Source of the DNA: Bolinopsis microptera
Taxonomy: Eukaryota > Ctenophora > Tentaculata > Lobata > Bolinopsidae
Reading direction: 5' to 3'
DNA: 64,000 bases
Assembly (NCBI RefSeq): GCF_026151205.1
Contig: NC_087079.1
Location: 310,001 to 374,000 of the forward strand
The position numbers and the translations under genes are program-made. Position 1 is the first letter of the stretch; every line of letters begins with the position of its first letter. Under the pieces are notes generated by a model. The model was not told the DNA's origin and made no database searches. It saw nothing but the letters and a program-made list of their open reading frames with translations. Of the stretch, positions 23,233 to 36,563 are shown one piece after another.

Positions 23233-25300
23233 GTGTCCAGGGGACCCAAATTTAAACTTTTTGCAGGGGTGCGTGTCACCTCGCCTCGCCATTACCTCAA
23301 TACCTCACTCCACTGAACCAAGAACCAGTTTATTTAAAACCCTGCGAGGAAATTTGTCAGATTTCTATATTTAGGTTGCAACCTAGGTAGCAATTTCGTT
23401 TCATATTACTGGTTTATCGTACTTACTAGTTGCTTAGGAGATATTCGTAGATTCTACTGGTCATCGAATAGTTCGACCGCCCTTGCAGCATCGCCTTGTT
23501 TACACTCCAGTCCAGCAAATAATTTCCATTAGGCGGCTGTAGTTGCTCACAGGTGGGCAAACCGCTCCATACTCCCTTTCATTGATTAAAACACGTTACC
23601 CGACTGTCAATATAAAGCAAACCCCTTTAACTAAACCAGGCACTGAACGTTAAAAGAATTAAATTTTACGAAAATGACCACTAAATAAAAGATGGTGCAT
23701 TAACCAGTAACCACCCTCAAGTGGTCCTTGAGTCCAGTATGTCATGCAATCGGGCTCTAGATTGAGCTTGTGTGGTTGTTAGCACGTGGGCACTAGATGC
23801 CAACCGTCCCACACACACAGACACATATTGTCCCTTTAATTTCATTGTTCTACCATATCGCCATTATGTGTATTGTCCGTCTGCTTTCGTGGGTGAAGTG
23901 AAGCTAAGTGTCTTATAAAGTGATTTCTGGTTGACAATGTGATCTAACAAATGTTGTGTGTTTGTCAATATACACCACCAACTCCTAGAAGTAGCTGTAT
24001 CAGTGTATTAGTCTTGTCTTTATCTCAATAACGAATAGTTCTAGAGTCTCATGTTGATTTTATCGAGTTAGTTTTCTGTCACTGAGTCTACTCCAAAAAA
24101 CCAAATCTATAAATTAGTCATAATATGTTTTAAAGCTCTCCTCACGCGACACTCTGTAAATATGTTATAATTTATAGTGCACAGTGTCCGTAATCAGGCA
24201 TCACGTGACACTAACGACTTGGTGCACTGCACAGAGCACACATGTGTGAGTCATTCTTTAACCTCTATCTCGGAAACGTTCATAAACTCGTCTCCTCGTG
24301 TTACTCGTCATAATGACAGAGTTACAGCAACTTTTGCCAGTTCATGAAACCTTTCCAAATTATTCCTATTTTGTAACTCTACAACTCGATATTAATTTAA
24401 ATTAGAAAATGTTCCGTACTCTGGTGACACCATACTCAATATAACTTACTCTAGTTGCTTAGGGTAATACATTACCCCTCTGTTAAATCGCCTTTATTCG
24501 TATTTACGGATAAACCACCAGCTTTTTAGATGAAGTAGACTTTCAGGTTTAAAGATATCCTCAACATATTCGTTATCAAATTAGCAATTAGTTAATTAAT
24601 TAATTAGTTCAAAAGTTGGTGAAAATGCAATAAAACATGTTATTAAGAGTATTTGCCTCTAGCCTGATGATTCGCGCTAATTCTGAGCTGGTTAATAATA
24701 GCAGTCATTTTCCCACGGCATGCGCTGAATATTTATCAAACCTCCCAAAATACATCAATTGGTAATTTCTGCAGGGTACAAGTTTGCCAGTCATTTCCCT
24801 ATTATGTAAGCACATTCACAACAAGAGTTATAATTTTTCAACAATTCGGACCCTCAGAAATAGCCTCCTCAATACATTTGTGCACTCGTAAGTGTGAAGC
24901 TAGCCGGATAGAACTAGGGGAGTTTTAGGAGAAAGGAGGAGGAGGAAGGTATATTATATCCACAGAGCACAATGTCAGGAAATAGCGCGTTATGACCTGG
25001 GCGGGAGACGGGCAATTTATTATTAATTAGCTGTTTTAACCGGGGTAGTAACCACAGCGTGGGACTGTGCCCTGTAACTCCGGACTGGGCGAGAGTGTGA
25101 CCCCACCTCCTCATTCCAGCCCTGCTTGTTCCCACCTGTCCGAAACCCCTCAACCACCTCCGTCTACCCCGGTCTACCGGCCAATTTGTACGGCCTCCCG
25201 CCCTGCAGCCCACCTCCGACCCAGTTACCGGGGGGAATTTATTTGGTGCACGAACAACGGCTCCATTAGCCAATTGCCAAATTCTATTGTTCTCGTTGTT
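23233..25300. other. Non-coding tract with a GC-rich patch
   Basis: The patch at 25040-25260 is noticeably GC-rich and open on both strands. The plus reading is proline-rich (HSSPACSHLSETPQPPPS) and begins after a plausible acceptor (CCACAG), but I find no good donor. It might be an unrecognised exon or a CpG-rich regulatory patch. Nothing else recognised. Confidence 0.25.
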
Positions 25301-25540
25301 TGTGACACGATTTTTTAATTACAAAAGCAAAAACGGTAATATGCGTTGTTCACTTAATAAGCTTTTCTATTCCTTTTTCTGACACGATTTTTTTATTGCA
25401 AAAGTAAAAACGGTAATATATGCGTTGTCCACCCAATGAGAAGATTTTCTATTCCTTTTTCTGACACGATATTGTAATTACCAAAGCAAAAACAGTGATA
25501 TATGCGTTGTTCACTTAATGAGATTTTATATTTCTTGCAA
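25301..25540. repeat. Tandem repeat, about three units of ~80 bp
   Basis: Each unit contains TGACACGAT, then AAAAGCAAAAACGGTAATAT, GCGTTGTTCACTTAATGAG and TTTTCTATTCC. Units begin near 25301, 25379 and 25463 and differ by scattered changes. Non-coding. Confidence 0.75.
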
Positions 25541-25677
25541 AAGTGTTAGCCTTACCACTGTCGAAGTTTTAATCACCTTGTCACCTTTGCTAGTTACCCT
25601 TAACCTCTTTAACTTTTCCATTAGGGTCCTCCTTAAAAGCGTGGATGTAACCCAACTAAACAAGCTTTATTTTAAAT

Positions 25678-27957
<2,280 letters not shown>

Positions 27958-27960
27958 TAA

Positions 27961-29652
27961 GGGGGGGGGGGGGGTGGGGGTGGGGGGGGGGGGGGGGGGT
28001 TCACACCCTGATTTTTTTGGTGAAACTTGGTTTTCGAAGATAGCAGTTGACCCAACAAACTAGGACCGGTGACCAAACTTTGAGGGGGCCGGACCCCCAA
28101 CCGCCAAACGGGCCCTCGGGGCAGCCACGCCCATATTTGGTCCAAATAGGCCACAATTTAGCCAAATACCCAGAAACCATGCCCAAAACCCAGGATTTTA
28201 GGTGGCTTTACTTTTGTACTAATGTGCCCCGAACTCGGTATATGAATTTTCATCAAGATTGGGACAAAAAATGACTGAGTTATACTCAAAAACCATATGC
28301 CCATATTTGGGCATACGCACCTAATTTGGTCGATTTAGGCCATAAATTGGTCAAATATCAATATTTTTTTGAATGAAACCAACTTTATATGGAAGTAAGC
28401 CTAATACTACACATTCTCCTAGTGATTAATCAGCACAGTATCTACCTAACTGTGGATCTGTGTTCAATTAATCGGCAAAAAAAGAAAAATGCCGCGGCAA
28501 ATTCAGAATTTGGCCCGCCAAATTTTTTAAAGGGCCTAACTTCAAAATTCCATATTAAAAACTTAAGGTCGAAATGCGATTCTGGGGGTGGGTCCAAGGG
28601 GGAAACTTTGGGGAACTTTTTTGGGGAACTTCAGGAAACCTGGGAACAATCCCAAAGTCCCCAAAAAATTATCAATGAAACAAAAAATTATGGGGAATTT
28701 TGGGGGAACTTTTTTTTGGGAACTTCAGAAAGACCCCAAAAATCCCCCAAAGTATCCCCAAAAAAATTATAATGCCAAACAAATTATCATGCTGCAAGTA
28801 TCAACAATAGTAAGATTATACCTTATAAGAACATACATGTTAAACATTAAGGGTATTAATGTAATTAGAGATATTTTGAATAATTTTTGAATAATTTTTA
28901 ATAATTTTTAATAATTTTGTGGAATATTTGGTAACCTTTGGGGAGTTTTGGGGAACTTTTTTTTGGGGAACTCAGAAAATCTTGGGGACTTTCCCAAATT
29001 CCCCAATGTTCCCCTTGAACCCCCCCCCCCCCCCCCCCCCGGATTCTTAACGTTATTCTGATATCAAATAAAATAATGAAGACCCTTATTGAGTTCTATT
29101 GTTTGAACGAAATCAGTTTTGCAAAAATCGCGAACTGAGATATGGGCGATTTGGTTCATTTTTGGCGATTATTTGAACACAGAATCCACAGTTATTGATA
29201 CTGAGTTGATAATCATAGAAGAATGTGTAGTATTAGGCTTACCTTCCATATAAAGTTGGTTTCATTTCAAAAAATATTGATATTTGACCAATTTATGGGC
29301 CAAAATCGATCAAATTTTGTGCGTATGCCAAATATGGTCATATGTGTTTTTTGGCTCATAACTCGGTCTTTTTTGTCCAATCTTTCTGAAAATTCCATAT
29401 ACTAGTTCAAGGGGACCTCTAGCTTACAAGTAAAGCCACCTCAATTCAGGTTTGTTGGTCATGTTCCAAGGGTATTTAGCTAAATTGGGGCTAATTTGGT
29501 GAACAAATCTGGGCGGGCTGCCCCGCGGGCACCGTTGGGCGGTTGGGGGTCCGTGACCCCCTCAAAAGTTCGTCACCGGTCCTAGTTTTTTTGTCAACTC
29601 GTATCTCGAAACCAAGTTTCACAAAAAAATCAGGGTGAACCCCCCCCACCCC
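27961..29652. mobile_element. Fold-back element with ~500-bp inverted arms, PIF/Harbinger-like
   Basis: The left arm (from 27961) and right arm (to 29652) are inverted copies. G run / TTCACACCCTGATTTTTTTG on the left matches CAGGGTGAACCCCCC on the right, and the similarity continues through GGTCCTAGT/ACTAGGACC, the GGGGGTCC block and TATGGAAG...CTTCCATA to about 28,480 and 29,100. A TAA trinucleotide flanks both ends (27958-27960 and 29653-29655). A 3-bp TAA duplication with G-rich ends fits PIF/Harbinger. The core (28580-29035) repeats GGGGAACTTT. No transposase seen. Confidence 0.65.
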
Positions 29653-29655
29653 TAA

Positions 29656-30179
29656 TAGCCGGTCGGATTGAACCCTATTTCTGGTGTGAGTGTTATATTA
29701 AATGCTTCCCGGTATAGTAAATCGCCGTTCTTCAGATTCTGAAAATCCATAGTTCAACACTCCAAAATCCAATTTTGTCTCAGACTAGTATACTTTTATG
29801 ATTCATCAAAATTTAACCATTGGGGTTCAATGATATTAATTTCTACCTGACAGTCATTAAAATTGATGCAAATGAATCAGTCTAATTTGTGTTACCATGA
29901 TTTCAGAGCTATAAGATTTAAGGAGACTGTTAGATGGAATATTGATTTGGTTTGATCCGCCTATTCTTGAACTGAAACCTGAAATATACTCCATGTTACT
30001 TTCTTAATGTTTATACTTTAAAGCGGCGCATTCATGGCAGCTGTACTTTTGTTATAGTGAGTAGAGTGTTATAACATTATAAAAAAACATAGCAGTGGCC
30101 CGTAATAGGTAATTGAATTCCCCCGGCCCCCAAAAAATAAGTATCCGAATTTTAGTATCTATAATTGCTAAAATAAGAT
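29656..30179. other. Non-coding spacer
   Basis: AT-rich sequence between the fold-back element and the tandem array. No gene or element recognised. Confidence 0.35.
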
Positions 30180-30960
30180 TGAACATTGAAGGAAGTTATG
30201 CGTCTGAATCTTATGAATAAAACGTTCACAAAACCTGATAACCTAGGGTAGGATAATAGTCTTCACAAAATAATGACACTAGGAATAATTACATCGAATA
30301 AGTTGATTTGAATCCTGTACTTCTTTACACTGAAAATTGATATACTCCGCGTGAGTTTCTTTTTATCTTACAGCTTAAAAATAGCGTGCTGAGCTGTCCG
30401 TATTATCAAATAGTACCCATTTAGATTTCCTCCAAATATAATCAACAAATTGAAGAATCAATCAAAAACTTATATATAAAGAAGATTGCGTTGTCTAAAT
30501 CCTAGATTTAATAAAACATTCACTATAACCGTCAATAACCTGGGCCGGGTAGGAGAGTCTTCACACGAAGATGACAGCTAGGAAGTAGTTGCTCGAATAA
30601 GTTGTTTTGATCCCTGTACTTCTTAATCACTGAAATTGATATACTCCGCGTGAGTTTCTTATCTTACAGCTAAAATAGCGTGCTGGAGCTGTCGTATTAT
30701 CAAATAGCTACCCATTTAGATTTCCCTCAAATTAATCAACAAATTGGATCATCAAAAAACTTATAATAGAATGAAGATTGAGTTGTCTAAATCCTATAAA
30801 ACATTCACAAACCTGCAATAACCTGGGCCGGGTAGGGAGTGTCTTCACTAAGATAGATGACAGCTAGGAAAGTATGTTGCCGAATAAGTTTTTTTGATCT
30901 GTCTTCTTTATCACTTGAAATTTGATATACTCCTCGTGAGTTTCTTATCTATATTATTAT
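30180..30960. repeat. Diverged tandem repeat, ~290-bp units
   Basis: Three consecutive units, starting near 30180, 30484 and 30772, share ATAACCTGGGCCGGGTAGG, GATATACTCCGCGTGAGTTTC, AGCGTGCTGGAGCTG and ACCCATTTAGATTTCC with many small indels. Further scraps of the same unit lie at about 31985-32060 and 32385-32450, so the array was interrupted by the sequence between them. Satellite-like, non-coding. Confidence 0.7.
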
Positions 30961-31189
30961 ATAACTTTATTCAAATTCTAAAATAGAACAAAATGAACAT
31001 CTAAAAGATCTATAAGTACCAGAAAAAAAGAAAAAATGATACACAAGCTATAAACAACTTCTTCCATCCCGCTCAATCAGAGGCTAAAAGTCCTTAAATT
31101 GTACAAATCGACTGTATTTACAAATGGAATGTTCCCATGCTACCTAAATCAAATTTTAATAGTCTTAAGCAAGTTCGACTGGTGTCTAC

Positions 31190-31800
31190 CTACTCTACCC
31201 TTTTTAGTACTCTGACTCTCTACTGTCAAAGTGTAATGCAAGCTGTGCAGGTGAGTTGTTATCACTGCGAAGGACATGTCCGAGCATCCTCATCGTGCAC
31301 TGCCAACACGACTCACTGAGAGGAAACCACCTCACATCTCTTGTAAAGGGTGTCGTTTTGATTATAATAGGGTAAGTCATCCTGATGAATTTGCCTCAGA
31401 TGCTTTCTGTGGCAGATAATCCAGTTTTACTCCGTAGCTGCCTTGAATTCTGCCCCAGCAGCTACATTATTCATTAAATTAGACGGAGACCACCTGGGCC
31501 TTCGTAGATCTTAAAGTCTGGTCTTAAGAGTATGCGTTTACCTTGGTTCCCAACTTTCTTGTAGCTCACGTTTGGAAAGCAAGATTTGCCCAGAATACAT
31601 CGTCTTTTTTAAGTCCTCTTTGCTGCACAATTTGGAACAGTGAGATAGATGATCTCCAGGCTCTCTTCCTCGAAGTGGCCTCTCCGTTGGTCATCAACTT
31701 CGTTCTTCTCGGCCAGATAGATAATGTGGAACTCTGTTTTTGATTCGTTGACAAAAAGATTCCACTCTCCAATATCTCCTTGCATTTTGGTAACATGGAC
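31190..31800 (-). pseudogene. LINE fragment (3' part) inserted in the tandem repeat
   Basis: Read in shifting frames on the minus strand: GEWNLFVNESKTEFHIIYLA with EVDDQRRG and EEESLEII in the RT thumb/connection region, then EFKAATE, TRDVRWF, and RMLGHVLRSDNNSPAQLALHF near the C-terminus. Such strings are typical of animal non-LTR elements. Several frameshifts make it dead. It differs from the other LINEs in this window. Confidence 0.6.
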
Positions 31801-32189
31801 TCCTAATTCTTTTTATCCTCGTCCTGTGAAGTCTGAGCGCCTGCGTACTCCCGACTCAAGAGGTAGCAGGTTTTTCACAACGAGAGGGTTTGGGTCTTAG
31901 ATAAGACATTAAAGCACGAAGGTGTAAAGTCGCCAGCCATACAGGGTGAAAAGGGTTTCCAGACAAACTATCACCTTTAGCTACTGCTTAAAAAGCGTGC
32001 TGGAGCTGCGAATTATAAAAGATACTAATTTTGATGTCCTTCGAATAAATCGAGGAATTAATTAACTGATATTAACTAGTAATAAGCTAATATTGTCCGT
32101 CAAGAAGAACGCTCAACAGCCTGCCTTGCATATATCAAGATTAACTGCCAGGCAGCCGATCCCCGACGGATCACAGCGAGGGGACGGAG

Positions 32190-32280
32190 CCCGGGAAAAA
32201 GGTTTGATAAAATTGAAGTATTTTGGCCACATTATCCGGCATTCTGGGCACATACATAGCCCTGTAGAAATACATAAGTA
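32190..32280 (+). pseudogene. Short LINE scrap
   Basis: The plus strand reads EKGLIKLKYFGHIIRHSG, resembling the C-terminal LKYFGHI.R motif of LINEs. It is too short to classify and sits among remnants of the ~290-bp tandem repeat. Confidence 0.35.
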
Positions 32281-32469
32281 GATTTGTGAAAAACATTTCA
32301 TGCAGGCAAGGCTATCGCCAGGGGAGGCTTTCGCCTTCCCGCCTCATGCTAGCTACGTGGCTGATAAAGAACCAATTGAAGAGAGCGATTGAGTTGTCTG
32401 AATACGTATAACATGCCACAAACCTGAAACTTGAGTAGGATACAGCTTCACAGAGGAATTAGGGAAATA

Positions 32470-34176
32470 TTTTCTTCTCATAGTACGTCTTTTTCAAATT
32501 TTTCTTAAAAATTCAGTCACTGAAAACATTTACCGAACATAACCGAGTATTTGAAGTAAATGACGGCCTCCATGTTTAGTGTATGGATTAAATCTGTAGG
32601 TTTAAAAAAATTTCTTCATTGGTATAAGATTTTACATTATGTAGTAAGTTACACGAAACAAACCGAAACACTTTACTTTAACTACCCCGCTTCAAATAAA
32701 TATTTCATGATTTGAACTAGGCCCAGAATGTTGTTGAGTTATATTACTTGAGAAAACCCTTTACAAATACAATTTCCACGTAACCGCCTGCAAAGAAGTT
32801 ATAAATGTCTCGTCACAAAGATGCGTCGAATTAAAACAAGCTAACTATCGCTGGCCAGGTTTAGTGTAAGCTTGACAGTTACAAAGACACGAGATCGAGA
32901 ATGAAGAAATGCAGTCACACACGTGCTGCAACGGACCAACGAACCATTCTGATGTAGATTGCAGGTATGTAGAGTAACGGAACTTGATATAATGCGTCAC
33001 GTTCTCTTCACGTGACCCGTCCGAGAAAGCTGCAGAAATACCGAGTTTAATGTCAGCAGGAAAGGTAACGTGAGTGTAACGGACATTTTATTATAATCAT
33101 AGAAACACTCCGGCCGTGTTATATTACCCTACCTTACACGAAATGAGCTATTAATACACATAATATGACGGTCCAAGACGTTGAGTGCTACAAAAAGGGT
33201 TTATTCTCGACAATCTTAAAACGTATGGCTAACGCTAGTTAGCGCTAATTAGCGATTGAAATACTTAACCTAGACTTAGATTACGTACGTACATTTATGT
33301 TAAAATCGTGCATTTTTTGGGCTTTTTTGCTCTAGTAACTCTATAATAAACACATGTTTGATACTGTTACTGTCAGTTTGAGGTATACTCAGAGAAGAGA
33401 TCCTGCACTCGGTGAGTTAAATGGTGTTTTTGGCTAAAATGTGGGCTCTGCTCCGACTGTCACGAAAAAAGAGCGTAAGGAAGGTACTTTTTATACCTTA
33501 CCAGTACATAATAAAATGCATCTTTCTTATAATATAACTTTCGCACATTGATCAACCATGACACATGTGCTTTCGCGCCTCTTGTATCCGTTGCGACCCC
33601 CACGGTCCGTTTCACTTATGGTGACGATACAGTGGGAGCCGCGCCACGCGTGCGCGGCGGGTCATACAACGTAATGACAAAGTTATACAGGTTAAAGGAA
33701 AGTGCAGTGATTTTTCTAGTGTATAACTATAACTTTTCTGTTAAAAATCAGGATTAAATATTTAGATAAATTAACAATCCATTAACTGTATGGACTCATT
33801 AATGATTTCGTTTTACAGGAATCGGGAATCCCTGATATATGAGTCTTCGTTTTCACCATAATCCTGTGCTCTATCTGCATTTGCTTGGCAAACGCAAGAC
33901 CAAAAAAAGTGAACTTTGATCTCACACCAAGATCTTCATGGCAAACTTCAAATAGATTTTGAACGAAAGGTTTAATAACAATGTTATTGTCAATCCAAGA
34001 CTTGAGACTGAAGACGATAGTGCGCGAAATTGATTGAAGTGTGAATAGAGAAAACTAGTCTCCCCTCGCCAGTCAAAACATTATTAGATACCAAATTCTG
34101 CTAATTACCTAAAATGAACGAAATGATAGTCTGCTCTAATTTAATTAATACTAAGAGTTCATCAACTTAAGAGACA
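32470..34176. other. Non-coding tract, no gene recognised
   Basis: Short frames only. Small repeats such as GTTAGCGCTAATTAGCG near 33238 are present. It could be upstream intron or promoter of the plus-strand gene whose exons begin at 36431. Confidence 0.3.
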
Positions 34177-34620
34177 CCAGAATGTGTGTGTGTCCTGGTG
34201 TTGGTGTCTGTAATTTCCGAACGTTAAACAAAAAAAAAAAACGTACTAGTGTTATGGGACTGGTTTTTTTCGGTATAAAGGCTGACAAAACTCTGACGAA
34301 GCCCATAAGCTAATTTTAATATAATCGGCCGGTGGTAAATGGTTAAATGGATGATTTAGATCCAGATAATGTGACATAAATGGATGGAGAGAGAACGAGG
34401 AGATAACATGTACTAATTAGTTGAGCCCACGTTATACTATATAAAGCTTAGAGGCTCACGTCTTGCGCCGGCTTTGTTTCACCTGTAGGGGAGATTTCTC
34501 ATAACTTTCAATAAGAACAGCGTTATCGTGATATCAAATATATAATGCGGTTGTATACTTTACCTTGCAACTGTGACAGTAACGTCCCTGGCCGAAGGCA
34601 CGGTTTTACACTAGTATAAA
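34177..34620 (+). repeat. Interspersed repeat family, copy 1
   Basis: It starts CCAGAATGTGTGTGTGTCC and continues with AATTTCCGAACG, GGGACTGGTTTTTT, ACAAAACTCTGA.GAAGCCCATAAGC and AATCGGCCG.TGGTAA, ending GGCCG.AGGC..GGTT..ACACTAGTA. The same ordered blocks occur at 48137-48750. No coding frame; probably a non-autonomous element. Confidence 0.65.
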
Positions 34621-34904
34621 TATATAAGATATACAATTGTTTGTATCACATTAAAGTCGTATGTAGAAGTTATTATTCTGCGACTTAACAATAACTTGAA
34701 TGAATTCACTAATAGAAATTTCACTCTAACTTCCAGTAATACAACTATATTTTAGTTACTGCATATTATTAAAATTTTTTGAAGGACTAATTGAAATTCT
34801 ATATTTTAATAACGTTAATTTGATACTTCTAAACTGTTTTTTACTTTTAGGTGTACAAACTTTATTACCTTATAGTTATACCAAAACATACTACATAGTT
34901 TTGT

Positions 34905-35140
34905 TCTGGATGATGATGAATAATCACTCTAACACTCGACTGTCACGTGACTAATTTTTCGAAACAGCGTTCTCTAGCTGGTCCTAAGCGACTATTCGAA
35001 ACCCTAACCCTCCTAATCTGATCCCAACCCTAACCTAACCCAATCTCAACAAAAAGCATCAGCTCTAACCTTACCCTAACGAGGAAATTATTCTAACTTC
35101 TTTATAACCGGTCATTCACGTTGGATCGAAGACAGAAGAA
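34905..35140 (+). repeat. Dispersed repeat with CCCTAA-rich core, copy 1
   Basis: Blocks GATGATGAATAATCACTCTA, CACGTGAC, CGTTCTCTAGCTG and AAACCCTAACCCTC.TAATC, then AACGAG and AACTTC.TTATA, are matched in inverted orientation at 62850-63080. The core resembles degenerate telomere repeat, but the two copies share unique flanks, so this is an interspersed family. Confidence 0.65.
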
Positions 35141-36430
35141 GGGATCGCAATATCTCGTCAGGGGACCATTTTAACCCTGTTGTCATTGCCAATAAAATAT
35201 TTCAGTTACTCGACGCCAGGCTCCCAGAAGTTGCGGTCTTCAGTTCACCCTTACTGTTCTACTGCCTCCATGGAGAACTCCCCTGATGAGGTGAAATTAA
35301 CGCACTTTACCGCATTTTTATCACCACACTTTTTTATTTCCACATTTGCACAAAAGAAGTTTGAATTGTATACAGCTTAACTGCTCTATCCACCAAAACC
35401 AATCTCGGATTTGTCATTTCAAATGTCAAGAGTAAATTGCTTTTTGAAGGCGGCACTGCCTTATAACCCATGAGATGCAATCCTCTTAGTCTTACAGCTT
35501 AAAAAAAGAATTCACATAAATTCCCGTTTATCTTTTTTGAGATTTTTCTTCCCCATATACATGTATATTGCGATTTCTAAGATTGTTTATCATTTCTAAG
35601 ATTGTTAATCATGTGAAGCACGGTGGCCATTGCAATTTTAAATGTCATATTTCAAACTGGTATTCAAGTTATGTAATATGTAGTTGTGATTGTGAATTGG
35701 GTATTAAAGCGTTATTCTTGCCGTTGTGGTGTCAAGCGATATTAATCCTCCCCTTGGTTAACGAGTCAGAATGAACGATTTACAATTGAGTCTACATATT
35801 GGAAGGATCAACTTAAAGGTGTCCTAATTCTGCAGTGGGGAAAGGATAGTCTATCCCTCGACCTTGTATCCTTTGACGTTGAAGAATGCGATCTGTAGAG
35901 TGATGTTTAAGATGTGGTTTAAGGATTCGTTGGGAGCTTAATGGTGGAATAAACATCTGTAAGATGAAAAGACATAAACACCGGTTTTAAATAGTTAGAT
36001 TGTTTAGCAAGAGCTTAGAGCCGTATTATAGTTAGCTGATGCCGAGGAGTTGACTGGAACACCAGTTTAAAGTAAAACCCCGGCCTTCAAATTACTTCAT
36101 TTGGCGATCTTATACTTTATGAACCGGACTCCGGAGCTAAGATCATGATCATATTTCATACAAACTTTACAAATGCGTCATTAGACTAACGACTTCCGGA
36201 CTTCCTGTAGCAGGAGATGTGTTAACATGTGTTAACATGGTAGATAAGCCTTCGTAAAGTTCATTCGTAAAGTTCATTCCAACTCATGATAATAAACATA
36301 TCTGTCATCCACTTTTAAAAGTTAGTTTTATCAGTTTATATAAAATCTATGGTTGTATCAAATAAACACGACTATTTAATTATAAATGGTTCCAATTAGA
36401 AAGTTTGGTAGCTGACGTACGATATTTCAG
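35141..36430. other. Upstream flank or intron of the plus-strand gene
   Basis: No exon recognised. A short duplication (GTGTTAACATG twice, TCGTAAAGTTCATTC twice) lies at 36220-36280. Upstream exons of the gene must lie here or further left, since the 36431 exon opens at a splice acceptor. Confidence 0.3.
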
Positions 36431-36563
36431 TTGGTGAACGCTATAGCTTTAGCAATCCAGAACCGAGGAGGGGGTGGGCCTCATCAGTCCCTCCTAGACG
36501 GCAACCGTACGGAGAAGTGCCCTACTGGGATCGCTACCAAGGGAACTGAATTCGACGATATTA
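36431..36563 (+). CDS. Exon a of the BEN-like gene
   Basis: Acceptor GATATTTCAG, donor A|GTAAGT. The frame (LVNAIALAIQNRGGGG... EFDDI) leaves one base over, which with TG of the next exon completes ATG. Gly- and Lys-rich, no domain. Confidence 0.6.

Noticed and set aside
25040-25260. Proline-rich exon in the GC-rich patch
   Set aside because: The acceptor is plausible but there is no good donor, and both strands are open, as expected of GC-rich sequence. Left unassigned.
30180-30960. CRISPR-like array
   Set aside because: Whole ~290-bp units are repeated with indels; there are no short repeats with unique spacers, and the context is a eukaryotic genome.
34980-35090. True telomere repeat
   Set aside because: The repeats are degenerate and share unique flanks with 62850-63080, so this is an interspersed element.
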